From the NCBI RefSeq assembly GCF_036711975.1, contig NC_091968.1, positions 15,500,001-15,564,000 of the forward strand: a DNA stretch of 64,000 nucleotides, written 5' to 3'. A program made the translations under genes and the position numbers. Under the pieces are notes generated by a model, which saw nothing but the letters and a program-made list of their open reading frames with translations, was not told where the DNA came from and made no database searches. Each line of letters opens with the position of its first letter. The stretch's first letter is position 1. Positions 8,736 to 17,141 of this stretch are shown here, piece by piece. This stretch comes from Onthophagus taurus. Its lineage: Eukaryota; Arthropoda; Insecta; Coleoptera; Scarabaeidae.

Positions 8736-9994
8736 TGGACATTTTAAAAGTAACGGATAAGATAAAAACAGATCACTCTATCGTAAGTTATGAATTCCAT
8801 TCGCATCAACCGTTTGGATCGACCACGTTCGATAACAATGACGAAATTAGAATTTCAATTCCGGAAATAGATAATTATACTTTACCGAGCGAGAGTTATC
8901 TATACGTCGAGGGTAGCGTTCGTAAGTTAGCCGCGGACGGAAGTATAACAAAAGATGCCAGCGCAACGGGGCAATTGGTTAACAATCCCGTTGCATTTAT
9001 GTTTAGCGATATTCGATATCTTATTAACGGAGTACATGTTGATGGTGTGCGGAACGTCGGTATAAGCTCATGCATGAAGGGTTATTTCTCATCTACGCAG
9101 AACGAGGTGGTGAAATTAGAGAACGCCGGTTGGCACATAAAACCTTGGAAAGATGATATAGCGGGTGTTTCAAAGGCTTTAGATAAAAATGGAAATTTCG
9201 GTCTTAGCGTTCCGCTAAAAACGTTGCTAGGATTCGCAGAAGATTTCAGAAAGATCATGATGAACGTTCGACAGGAACTTGTGCTAATTCGCGGACACGA
9301 TGATACGGACGTCATCTTTCAACCAGCAGCCGCTCCGAACGACGAAAAATTGAAATTGATCATTAATAAAATTATATGGAGAGTTCCTCACGTGGCGGTG
9401 GGATTACGCGAACAGTTGGCATTAACAAAACTATCAGAAAGAAACGTAGACATTCACGTTCCTTTTCGATCGTGGGAAATACACGAGTACCCTCAATTAC
9501 CTCAAACTACGAAGCAATCTTGGGCCGTCAAAACTGCTCCACAATTGGAAACGCCTAGATTTATAATCATCGGATTTCAAACAAATCGAAAGGGTATATT
9601 TAAAGGAAACATGGCATTATTTGATAATATAAACTTAACGAACGTAACGGTTTTCTTGAATGGAGAACGTTTTCCGTACGATAATTTGAATGTGGATTTT
9701 GATAACAATCACTATGCGATTTTGTATGATATGTATTCAAGATTTCAGCAAGCATACTACTATCAAGAAAGCGAACCTTTGTTTTCACCGGAAGAATTTA
9801 AAACTTACGCGCCGTTAATTGGAATCGATTGCACGTATCAACAGGAAGCAATACATAAAAGCGGAGTAGAAATAAAAATCGAGTATTCAACGAAAAATCC
9901 AATTCCGGAAGGTACGACAGCTTACGCATTAATTCTGCATGACAGAGCATTTGTGTATTCGCCTCTTACGAAAATGGTTAAGCAATTAATATAG
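8735..9994 (+). CDS. Major capsid protein (double jelly-roll)
   Basis: 419 residues, intact, rich in beta-strand. The N-terminal D-K-I-K-T-D region, a long acidic/aromatic middle and the length fit the double-jelly-roll hexon-like capsid protein of Polintons, whose trimers tile the icosahedral shell. It starts inside the previous gene's stop codon and is followed by 70 bp without a gene. No frameshift or stop; together with penton, ATPase and protease this is the complete capsid toolkit. Confidence 0.9.
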   Translation: MDILKVTDKIKTDHSIVSYEFHSHQPFGSTTFDNNDEIRISIPEIDNYTLPSESYLYVEGSVRKLAADGSITKDASATGQLVNNPVAFMFSDIRYLINGVHVDGVRNVGISSCMKGYFSSTQNEVVKLENAGWHIKPWKDDIAGVSKALDKNGNFGLSVPLKTLLGFAEDFRKIMMNVRQELVLIRGHDDTDVIFQPAAAPNDEKLKLIINKIIWRVPHVAVGLREQLALTKLSERNVDIHVPFRSWEIHEYPQLPQTTKQSWAVKTAPQLETPRFIIIGFQTNRKGIFKGNMALFDNINLTNVTVFLNGERFPYDNLNVDFDNNHYAILYDMYSRFQQAYYYQESEPLFSPEEFKTYAPLIGIDCTYQQEAIHKSGVEIKIEYSTKNPIPEGTTAYALILHDRAFVYSPLTKMVKQLI

Positions 9995-10067
9995 TGGTAC
10001 TGTTGAAGCAACGTCATTTAGTGTATCTCTAAACATCGAAGGAAACGTTTGCATATAGTGGTATATT

Positions 10068-10547
10068 ATGGATATTATGGTTTTTCAAAGGGATTTTATT
10101 ATTTTGGACATTCAAGGTTTCACGATAAACGATGAAGAATTTATCCCAAAGGAACTGGCTTCTTACGACAGTAATCATTGTATAAGTCATTACGTGTTTC
10201 AACCTAGTCGAAGCTTTTCTTCACTATCTACCAAATTTCGCAATACGGCGAATTGGTTAATGAGTCATCATCATTGTATTGATTGGAACGACGGGTTTGT
10301 TCCTGCGTCTCGTTTCGATGAGATCGTTTATTATTTGTGTCGTTCGACAAAAGTAGCGTACGTAAAAGGACGTGAGAAAGCTACATTTTTAAGAAGAATT
10401 TTAACAATACCGGTAAAAGAATTGCCGGAAAATGAATGCAAATTGGAGGTTGGTGCGCCGATGTGTCCCTATCATAAAAAGAGACCAAGTATGTGCTCCT
10501 TATCGAATGTTTTTTATTTATTTTCATACGTATTCAGACATCTATAA
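10068..10547 (+). CDS. Polinton conserved protein, 159 aa, unknown
   Basis: Begins at ATG 10068. It opens with a hydrophobic strand (F-I-I-L-D-I-Q-G-F) typical of a widespread insect Maverick gene. It has His-rich patches (SHHHCIDW, about 66-73), a Y-V-K-G-R-E-K motif and a C-terminal C-P-Y-H...C pattern that may bind metal. A GTATGT donor-like site at 10490 and a TATTCAG acceptor-like site ending at 10538 could remove the last residues, but the unspliced C-terminus fits the Cys/His pattern better. Role unknown; a nuclease-like fold is possible. Confidence 0.7.
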   Translation: MDIMVFQRDFIILDIQGFTINDEEFIPKELASYDSNHCISHYVFQPSRSFSSLSTKFRNTANWLMSHHHCIDWNDGFVPASRFDEIVYYLCRSTKVAYVKGREKATFLRRILTIPVKELPENECKLEVGAPMCPYHKKRPSMCSLSNVFYLFSYVFRHL

Positions 10548-10603
10548 CTATATGTAAACGAATTGAGAAAGGCAGACGGGTAGTAGCGGTAGAGCAGTTC
10601 AAG

Positions 10604-10936
10604 ATGGAACGTCTTTGGCGGTTAGTTACCAGATTGGGACTTTCAACTTTTATAATTAATAAAGTGTGGGATATTATGGAAAGATACGAATCTGATTTAT
10701 CTTTTGCGAATATTAAAAACTACGAATTATGTTATTTACCAATCGATTATTATATCAATAAAGTAAAGCCATTAGATTTGGCGGCGGTTTGGTTTAAATT
10801 ACCGTTGAAGTATAGAAACGATGAGCGATTACAAAGCAAGCTGCCCTGTTTTGAACATTATAATTTGCCTCATTGGGAAACGCATATTGATGGTCCACCA
10901 TCGGCAAGAAAGGATTGTTCTTTATGTATGGTTTAG
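10604..10936 (+). CDS. Polinton protein, 110 aa, unknown
   Basis: From ATG 10604 to TAG 10934-10936. Mostly helical, with a Trp/Leu-rich N-terminus, many tyrosines, and a C-terminal C-S-L-C. The frame extends upstream without an ATG that improves it. Downstream an (AAT)n stretch and AATAAAAGATTG may supply a polyadenylation signal. I do not recognise the family. Confidence 0.55.
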   Translation: MERLWRLVTRLGLSTFIINKVWDIMERYESDLSFANIKNYELCYLPIDYYINKVKPLDLAAVWFKLPLKYRNDERLQSKLPCFEHYNLPHWETHIDGPPSARKDCSLCMV

Positions 10937-11105
10937 TATATAAACATTGTCAGTTATAGATTGTAAATTAATAATAATAATAATAAAAGATTGTAAAAAG
11001 TGTAAAAAGTTGTTTTAATTTAAAAGAAAAAATAGTTAATCTAAATGAATACATGGATGTATACATTGGGTTGGGTTGGTATGACTTGGGTTGTACATTG
11101 AAAAA

Positions 11106-11330
11106 GTATTAAATTGGAAGAAAAAAAGGAAGAAAGAAAGGGGAAAAAAGGAAGAAAAAAGGAAAAAAAAAAAAAAAAAAAAAAAAAAGAAAAAGGGAAA
11201 AGGATTGTTTATTGAAGCTCCTCCTATGCTCCTCCCATGCTCCTCCTCAGGCTCCTCCCAAAGTGGAGATGGAAGAGTGGGGATGGGAGTGGGGGAAATC
11301 TAAAATTCCCCCCCCCCCCCCCCCCCCCCC
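11106..11330. repeat. Purine/poly-A tract, GC-rich stretch and C23 homopolymer
   Basis: A strand-asymmetric block: A/G-only sequence at 11118-11210 including a run of 26 A at 11163-11188, then CTCCT repeats, a GGGGATGGGAGTGGGGG stretch (possible G-quadruplex) and 23 consecutive C at 11308-11330. The open frames here are low-complexity artefacts. It lies 110-340 bp upstream of the next promoter. 10937-11105 holds only microsatellite and TTGGG-like bases. Confidence 0.8.
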
Positions 11331-11440
11331 GGTTGCCAGGAAAGTAGAGCCAGAAAAAAAGTACCCCCACTCTAACTCCGCCCATTCCCCACTCCTCCCC
11401 CTTGTCACGCCCCACCCCACGCCCCCCTTCATTACTCTAC

Positions 11441-11476
11441 TATAAGAAGGCACCTCCCAGCCTTTGAAAGTCACTT
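11441..11476 (+). promoter_or_regulatory. TATA + initiator promoter of the multi-exon leader
   Basis: TATAAGAAG at 11441 and TCACTT at 11471-11476 put the initiator A 32 bp after the TATA start, the usual arthropod spacing. The first leader exon begins here. Confidence 0.65.
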
Positions 11477-12188
11477 AAGTGTTTGTGTTCTTCAGTTTTT
11501 TGGTAAGTACAACCTTCTTTATTATCATGTTTATATAACGTTCATTTTCTCTCCATCACTACAGCTCTTTCTACAACTTTCTCTTTTTTGGTGAGTAAAA
11601 CTATATTTGTTTTGCATGTTTATATAATATTTAAAATTGTTTTTTCCACTCCTAGACATCCTTGCTCATTCAGCTTTCTCTTTTTTTGCTGTGTTTTATT
11701 TGGTAAGTAACCTTTTCTACTTCCATGTTTATATAATATATTCTTGCTTTATTTCATCATGACAGCTCGTTCTACTTTGTTTTTGTGAGTACAACTTGTT
11801 TATTTGTTTGTTATGTTAAATTGATATTTTTTTCCCAATTCCTACAGGAGCTTACTGCTGATCAGTTCGATTAGACCGATCAGTTTTTAACATCGTAATT
11901 TCAGCAACTTTTTTCTGGTAAGTATAGTCTCCTTTCTTGGCATATATTGTTTTTAATCTTGTGTTTTTCATTCCTATAGCTCCTTCTATTTTTTCAAGTT
12001 AATTTTTATTGGTAAGCATAACTTTATTTTTTGAACGTTTTATCATTCATATCCTATCATTCAGCACTTTGTTGACAAGCACCCTCTGCAGTTAGATTTT
12101 AACGTGCAACTGTATTTTTCATCAAGCGATGTAAGTATACATGTTTTTTTATTAAAATAAAATTAATTAATTTTCTTTTCTTATCAAG
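11473..12188 (+). other. Seven-intron 5' leader made of tiny exons
   Basis: Seven GT-AG introns of 53-65 nt can be read in sequence: 11503-11564, 11591-11655, 11703-11765, 11785-11847, 11918-11979, 12012-12064, 12131-12188. They leave seven leader exons of 19-70 nt, and the last acceptor abuts the ATG at 12189. Donors are GTAAGT, GTGAGT, GTAAGT, GTGAGT, GTAAGT, GTAAGC, GTAAGT. Exons are C/U-rich and none contains an ATG, while introns 1-3 share a CATGTTTATATAA motif, so the units look tandemly duplicated. Spliced, this gives an uAUG-free pyrimidine-rich leader. Splicing is inferred, not shown. Confidence 0.75.
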
Positions 12189-13181
12189 ATGTCTCAAGAC
12201 GGTTTTAGTCAAATTGATTTAACTGCTCCGGGTTTCGCCAGCCAGGAATCCTTTCTGTTAAACAGTTTTGACATAAACCTGTTGAACATGTCGACTGTTG
12301 AGAAGGCTCTGGATCCAAACGTGCAGCCTAATGAGCAGCCGATGGATCCAAACGTTGAATCTAATGTGCAGCAAGCTACGGCGCTTCCAAACATCGCAGG
12401 TTCCTCGAAAGTCGACGATAAGAATGTGAAACACCTTTCACTTTCACTTCGTCGAAAGTCGGGGAACCGTGAACACCGGAAGAAGGGTGCAGGTGTGTGA
12501 TTACCGCCAGATAAGTATAGAGAGCTTCGACGGGAGACCCGTGCTCGTTCGCGAAGTACCAAACACAAGCGTGTGTCAGTTGAACCTGCGACTCTGTCAA
12601 AGGTTGAAGTGACACACTCGGAAATGGCTAGCGGCGATGAGTCCAACGACTCTCTTTCTTTAATGGCGGTATCCCAACACTGCACCGAAAACCGGACATA
12701 CCTTAAAGCTATTAATGCAGCTTTTGTTTCTAAGGCTTCTTCTTCTAAGGCTTCTTCTTCTAAAGCTTCGTCGATTCCCACTCCCCCTACTAACATAAAC
12801 ATTCCTACCATAGAAATTCCCTCATTAAGCCCGAAAGTACAAATCTTAAGGGTGGACACAATTCCCGCTACTTCAGTCATTTCCGATGTACCTGCCAGCC
12901 TTTTTTCAAATGCAATGTGTGCAGCAGTAGAAACAACCAAAGAGGAGATTTTGACCGAAATTAATATTTTGTATCAAAATTTTTATAAAGACCTTCATGC
13001 AAAGGTACTTCAATTGCAGACCTCTTTGAGAGAACTTGCACAGTTTAGGGAAGGGCTGGCGTCGAGTTCTAACCACTCTTTAACAACGTCACTCGACATC
13101 ACCGTTGCAACATTAACCGTTGAAATGAAAAAAGCAGAATTCATTTTGTCTTCTTTACATACTAATAACTTCCCTTCCTAG
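12189..13181 (+). CDS. Ser/Thr-rich Polinton protein with one in-frame TGA
   Basis: The frame opens at ATG 12189, right after the last leader intron, and continues in the same frame through a single TGA at 12498-12500 to TAG 13179-13181 (about 330 codons). Before the stop: a polar N-terminus with DPNVQPNEQP-type repeats. Across the stop: a basic, Arg/Lys-rich block typical of nuclear or nucleic-acid-binding regions. After it: an A-S-S-S-K triple repeat (about 180-195) and a coiled-coil-like C-terminus. The TGA could be a decayed CGA, a readthrough codon, or the end of a short form (103 aa). Unknown function; the elaborate leader implies high or regulated expression. Confidence 0.65.
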
Positions 13182-13189
13182 CTAAAAAG

Positions 13190-13501
13190 ATGTCCGGTAG
13201 CAACAACTTCGGGAGGGTGCTCACGTTGGAGCGAAGAGTTGCGTCATTGGAGGTCAAAGTAGATACCCTGTTTCAGCTGGTAGGCTATATCTATAATCTT
13301 TTTTGCACGTTTTTAATTTCATAATCTTCTTAGGTAAACAGTATTGTCTCAGAGTCGGCAGTGGTGAGAGGGCAGGTGCATGTTCAAAACATGCACATAC
13401 ACCATTGTTCGACTGGGATAGAACCTCCGACACCGACACCTGCAGCGCCTCCGCCCCCGTATGAAGTGCGGGATGAGCAGGAAGAGGAGGAGGAGTGGTA
13501 A
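13190..13501 (+). CDS. Small spliced protein with coiled coil and PPPPY motif
   Basis: ATG 13190, eight bases after the previous stop. Exon 1 (13190-13279) gives 30 residues with a heptad pattern (LERRVASLEVKVDTLFQL). A 54-nt intron (13280-13333, GTAGGC...CTTAG) keeps the frame; exon 2 (13334-13501) adds 55 residues ending in a Pro-rich stretch with PPPPY and an acidic tail. Unspliced, the frame stops after 44 codons. PPxY motifs recruit Nedd4-type ligases and ESCRT in several viruses; that role here is inference. Total 85 aa. Confidence 0.6.
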
Positions 13502-13520
13502 CCATTTTTCCTCCTCTTCC

Positions 13521-13572
13521 TTAGGTTAGGTTAGGTTAGGTTATGTTAGGTTAAATGGTTAAGGTATTATAC

Positions 13573-13610
<38 letters not shown>
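13521..13610. repeat. (TTAGG)n telomere-type tract and (ATT)n microsatellite
   Basis: 13521-13552 is six units of the insect telomeric repeat TTAGG, one with a substitution (TTATG); 13571-13610 is an (ATT)n run. Both lie in the gap between two Polinton genes. Confidence 0.9.
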
Positions 13611-13611
<1 letters not shown>

Positions 13612-13625
13612 TTCTTAAATATATG

Positions 13626-13660
13626 TATATATAGTTTCTTTTGCTATATTTTCATTCAGT
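13626..13660 (+). promoter_or_regulatory. TATA + TCAGT promoter of packaging ATPase
   Basis: TATATATAG at 13626-13634 and TCAGT at 13656-13660: the initiator A is 32 bp from the TATA start, a textbook arthropod core promoter, 29 bp before the ATPase ATG. Confidence 0.7.
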
Positions 13661-13688
13661 CTTATCCAATTCATTTAGTACGAGAATC

Positions 13689-14393
13689 ATGATCGACGAG
13701 AAATTAAAATGTTTACCGCAACTTCTAACACTGCCTATAGTAAATTTTAGTAATGGTTCGGTCGAAGAACACTTTACAAGACACAGCAATTTATTTGGTG
13801 GAAAATGTAAGCGAGGTTTAATTGTAGGACCCTCAGGTGTCGGAAAAACAAATGCTATGTTATCGCTTTTAGTTGCACGTAATGGGTTGCGCTTCCTAAA
13901 CTTGTACTTATGCTCTAATTCGTTATACCAAAATAAGTACGATTTTTTAAGACGTTTAATTGAACCTATAAAAGATTGCGGTTACTATGAATTTTCTAAT
14001 ATAGACGAGTTCATTCGACCGGAAGATGCGAAAGAATATTCGGTAGTCGTATTTGACGATGTTTCCTGTACAGGTCAAAATGTCATTAAGGAATTTTTTT
14101 CGTATGGTCGACATAAAAACATTGATTGTTTTCTAATTTGTCAAAGTTATAGTGCAATTCCAAAACAATTAGTTCGCGATAATTGTAACTTTTTGGTGTT
14201 ATTTAAACAAGACTTAACAAATTTAAAACACGTATTTGAAGATCACATAATGAGCGATATGGAGTTTCATCGGCTAAAGGAAATTAGCGATGCTTGTTGG
14301 GAGAATAGACACGGCATCCTAGTTATTGATTTAGATTGTAGTGTATCTAAGGGACGTTACCGTAAGGGTTTTGATAAATTCATTGAAGTTTAA
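13689..14393 (+). CDS. Genome-packaging ATPase (FtsK/HerA type)
   Basis: 234 residues from ATG 13689. Walker A G-P-S-G-V-G-K-T at about residues 44-51 and Walker B V-V-V-F-D-D-V at about 120-126, followed by a sensor-like CQSYSAIPKQ region. This is the A32-like ATPase of Polintons and large DNA viruses that pumps the genome into preformed capsids. The frame extends upstream to 13641 but only through non-ATG codons lying within the promoter, so 13689 is preferred. Intact. Confidence 0.92.
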   Translation: MIDEKLKCLPQLLTLPIVNFSNGSVEEHFTRHSNLFGGKCKRGLIVGPSGVGKTNAMLSLLVARNGLRFLNLYLCSNSLYQNKYDFLRRLIEPIKDCGYYEFSNIDEFIRPEDAKEYSVVVFDDVSCTGQNVIKEFFSYGRHKNIDCFLICQSYSAIPKQLVRDNCNFLVLFKQDLTNLKHVFEDHIMSDMEFHRLKEISDACWENRHGILVIDLDCSVSKGRYRKGFDKFIEV

Positions 14394-14444
14394 AACTAAC
14401 GACTTCAGCTGTACAGTTCGTAGTAACTTCACATACATCATACA

Positions 14445-15608
14445 ATGAACAAGACGATAGCTGCAGAACTTATCGCGGCACGAGAAGTCGTGAGAGACAA
14501 AATTCGATCTTTAAAAGAAGACTTAGAGGAGTCAAGGATTCGGTCGGAAACCGCATATGCACCCATCGCAAGACCCTTACAGGATATTGTCGCAAAACTT
14601 GACACTGCGCCTTTACTATCCATTCCAAAACGAAGTTTATCTCCAAAAGAAGAAAAATTGATATCTAAGATACAACGCTACTCGCCGGATATTTCTGACG
14701 TACCAGCTAAAACCGAGACCGAATATTTTATTCGAAAACCGAAAGTTCCATTAAAAGAACAACGACGAAAATTTGCTACATCGACTCCTGAAAAAAGGTT
14801 GGTATCTTCTCCCACGTCTTCTCCTCTTGGTCCATTAGCTCATGCAGAAGAAGAAGTATATGAAGTTCCGCCGGGCGAAGAAGAAGAACTCCTCGATTCT
14901 AGCGAGGATACCGGAGCTCTTATTTCGGACGCACATAATCGAATAGAACGACTTAAAGATGAAATAGAAGAAAGATTGGAGTCTCCAGAGGTACAAGCCG
15001 CTTTGAGTCAGTTTCATCCTTTGCCCAGAACGTATATTGTTGGTTTAACAACTGATTTAAAAGATGATTATGATCGTTTATACGGTGTTCGCGAAACTCC
15101 CGAAGGTTTCTACATTGGAGTCAGTCCTGTTCACTTTGAGGATCAGGATATTCACGTTGGAAACTTCAAATATACGGGAACCGTTGGTTTATATGATTTA
15201 CTATTTAAAAACGAACCGGGCAAATTTACAATTCAGGACATGCGCAACTACAAAGATATCTTACTACGTTCAAATGCTCCGTACATTAATTACATTCCAG
15301 AGGCAGGTATGACTACTGAGGACGACAGTGGGAAATTTCAGAATATTATCAAGCCTATCGTTGAAGGTAACAAACCCAAGGTGCATTGGGCTAAATACTG
15401 GCCGAATCCGAAGAAAAAAGTCGGTGGTGCATTACAAAAACAAGTCGTTCCTGGGGCTCTTATCGAATACGAGTATTGGGACGATCCCAACGAACTTGTC
15501 GACAGACTGCGTTTGTTGATGGCCTCGCAAACTGCAGGTCATTCTGCACATGTCAATGAAATATCATCAATAATATCGGAGCTAACAGAGGCCGAGATTA
15601 TACGTTAA
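14445..15608 (+). CDS. Polinton conserved structural-type protein (DUF8207-like)
   Basis: 387 residues. N-terminal third: coiled-coil-prone and charged (about 1-35) then Ser/Pro-rich linker and acidic E-rich stretch (about 130-150), a second helical segment (about 160-185), then a globular domain (about 200-340) with Y-G-V-R-E-T-P-E-G-F-Y-I-G and a Y-T-G-T-V-G-L-Y-D-L-L motif seen in many insect Maverick proteins annotated DUF8207. Function unknown; position after the ATPase suggests a virion or assembly role. Start ATG 14445; no clear own promoter. Confidence 0.7.
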   Translation: MNKTIAAELIAAREVVRDKIRSLKEDLEESRIRSETAYAPIARPLQDIVAKLDTAPLLSIPKRSLSPKEEKLISKIQRYSPDISDVPAKTETEYFIRKPKVPLKEQRRKFATSTPEKRLVSSPTSSPLGPLAHAEEEVYEVPPGEEEELLDSSEDTGALISDAHNRIERLKDEIEERLESPEVQAALSQFHPLPRTYIVGLTTDLKDDYDRLYGVRETPEGFYIGVSPVHFEDQDIHVGNFKYTGTVGLYDLLFKNEPGKFTIQDMRNYKDILLRSNAPYINYIPEAGMTTEDDSGKFQNIIKPIVEGNKPKVHWAKYWPNPKKKVGGALQKQVVPGALIEYEYWDDPNELVDRLRLLMASQTAGHSAHVNEISSIISELTEAEIIR

Positions 15609-15677
15609 AATATTATCATAAATATACGACTCTCACATTTTTTGTTTTAAAACACCGACGTTTGTGAACTAGAGCAG

Positions 15678-16103
15678 ATGAGTTTAAGCAAGTTCGGAAA
15701 ACATTCGTCTAGTATGACGATCGATAAGTTTGGTAAACACGTACACGGACACAACATTGCTGCTCATTTTAATAAACGTGAAAACTTACAACGATATTTC
15801 AAACAACCAACAATACTTACGTTTAGCGGAGATGGAACTACGGATACAACGGATAATTATTACATTATTCAAAATTTAGGTTACGTAAGTAAATATATAA
15901 ACTTTTTATATATTGGTGAAATAGTGAAATACCGATTTGAAGGAGACGTTGAAATGATTATTAACGGGAGTATCTTCGATCCAAATAAAAAGTTAAATGT
16001 TCTCTTCTTTGGAGATAAAATAGTTTGCAAACCCACAACGAAGACCACTTTACTCAAGAAACCATTTATGGTAGAACTGCTCATTGAAATATCCAGAAAA
16101 TGA
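15678..16103 (+). CDS. Small conserved Polinton protein, 141 aa, unknown
   Basis: ATG 15678; two imperfect copies of an S-K-F-G-K-H/D-K-F-G-K-H motif at the N-terminus, then a strand-rich body. The stop overlaps the integrase start (ATGA, 16100-16103), suggesting coupled translation. A CATAAATAT TATA-like sequence lies about 60 bp upstream. No recognised domain. Confidence 0.65.
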   Translation: MSLSKFGKHSSSMTIDKFGKHVHGHNIAAHFNKRENLQRYFKQPTILTFSGDGTTDTTDNYYIIQNLGYVSKYINFLYIGEIVKYRFEGDVEMIINGSIFDPNKKLNVLFFGDKIVCKPTTKTTLLKKPFMVELLIEISRK

Positions 16104-17035
16104 GCGATATTAAAAGGTCCGTCGTAAACGAGTTGCACGCGTCCGCGAGGAAAAAGTATAAACGCAGACGTGTTATTATAAAAGGTTTAACGGACTTATT
16201 TCAAGCTGATTTAGTGGAGATGATACCTTATTCAAAAGCAAATGGTAATTTTAAATATATTCTAACAGTTATTAATGCTTTCTCAAAGTATGGATGGGCT
16301 GTACCACTAAAAAACAAAACTGGCAAAGAAGTTACGCGAGCTATGGAAACAATTCTATCGGAAAAGCGGAAAAACATACCGAAGAATCTGCAAACGGATA
16401 ACGGAAAAGAATTTTACAATGAGGATTTTAAAAAGCTCATGTCACGATATCACATCAATCACTACAGTTCATTTTCCAATTTAAAGAGTTCTATTGTTGA
16501 ACGGTTTAATAGAACAATAAAAGAAAAAATGTGGAAAGAATTTAGTATGCAAGGTAACTATCGTTGGTTGGAATTGCTTCCCAAATTAATTCTGGATTAT
16601 AACAACCAAGTTCACAGGACGATAGGAATGAAACCTAGCGAGGTAAATAACAGAAACGCATCGACACTGTTAAAAACTGTATATAATTACATAAAAATTG
16701 TCGATCCTTATACCAAAAAATTTAATGTCGGTGATCACGTCAGAGTGAGCAAGCATCGACACGCCTTCACCAAAAACTATACTCCCAATTGGTCTAACGA
16801 AGTGTTTACAATACATTCTGTTCGTAATACTTTCCCAACAACATATCTGCTCAAAGATGCATCCAATGAAAAAATTATGGGTGGTTTTTATCGAGAGGAA
16901 TTACAAAAAGTTAAATATCCTGACGTCTACTTGGTGGAAAAAGTGCTACGGCGAAAAGGAAATCAAGTGTTTGTGAAATGGTTAGGATTAGGTCCGTCTC
17001 ATAATTCTTGGATCTCAAAAACTAACGTTCTTTAA
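16100..17035 (+). CDS. Retrovirus-type integrase with C-terminal chromodomain
   Basis: 311 residues. DDE core: D in F-Q-A-D-L-V-E-M (about 37), D in L-Q-T-D-N-G-K-E-F (about 99), E in S-I-V-E-R-F-N-R-T (about 135), with normal spacing. A C-terminal chromodomain (about 270-311) shows V-E-K-V-L-R-R-K and V-K-W-L-G...SWI. It joins element ends to target DNA and makes the 6-bp duplication seen here; the chromodomain may steer insertion to marked chromatin. A zinc-binding N-terminal domain is not obvious. Begins inside the previous gene's stop. Intact. Confidence 0.93.
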   Translation: MSDIKRSVVNELHASARKKYKRRRVIIKGLTDLFQADLVEMIPYSKANGNFKYILTVINAFSKYGWAVPLKNKTGKEVTRAMETILSEKRKNIPKNLQTDNGKEFYNEDFKKLMSRYHINHYSSFSNLKSSIVERFNRTIKEKMWKEFSMQGNYRWLELLPKLILDYNNQVHRTIGMKPSEVNNRNASTLLKTVYNYIKIVDPYTKKFNVGDHVRVSKHRHAFTKNYTPNWSNEVFTIHSVRNTFPTTYLLKDASNEKIMGGFYREELQKVKYPDVYLVEKVLRRKGNQVFVKWLGLGPSHNSWISKTNVL

Positions 17036-17141
17036 AACGTATAAAGACCTATTTAAAAGTTTACAAGACTTTATTAACAATCGAACATTACAAATACATT
17101 ATTATTATTATTCTTTACAATTTTTTTAAATTAAATTAAAT
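17036..17141. terminator. Convergent 3' ends of integrase and polymerase genes
   Basis: An AT-rich 106-bp gap between two convergent genes. No consensus AATAAA on the plus strand, but ATTAACAATCG and (ATT)n repeats; the minus strand carries AATAAA-like sequences (complement TTTATT at about 17071). Likely polyadenylation region for both. Confidence 0.4.

Noticed and set aside
10490..10538. Possible intron in the 159-aa Polinton gene
   Set aside because: GTATGT and TATTCAG sites exist, but splicing would remove a C-terminal Cys-containing stretch that fits the protein family; left as unspliced.
11091..11474. Overlapping Lys-rich and Pro-rich small frames
   Set aside because: Generated by poly-A and poly-C tracts; no real coding signal.
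12466..12512. Intron that would skip the TGA at 12498
   Set aside because: The only GT-AG pair is about 47 nt with no pyrimidine tract before the AG; decay or readthrough is simpler.
12209..12940. 243-codon minus-strand frame
   Set aside because: Antisense shadow of the Ser/Thr-rich Polinton gene; the plus strand has promoter, leader and start context.
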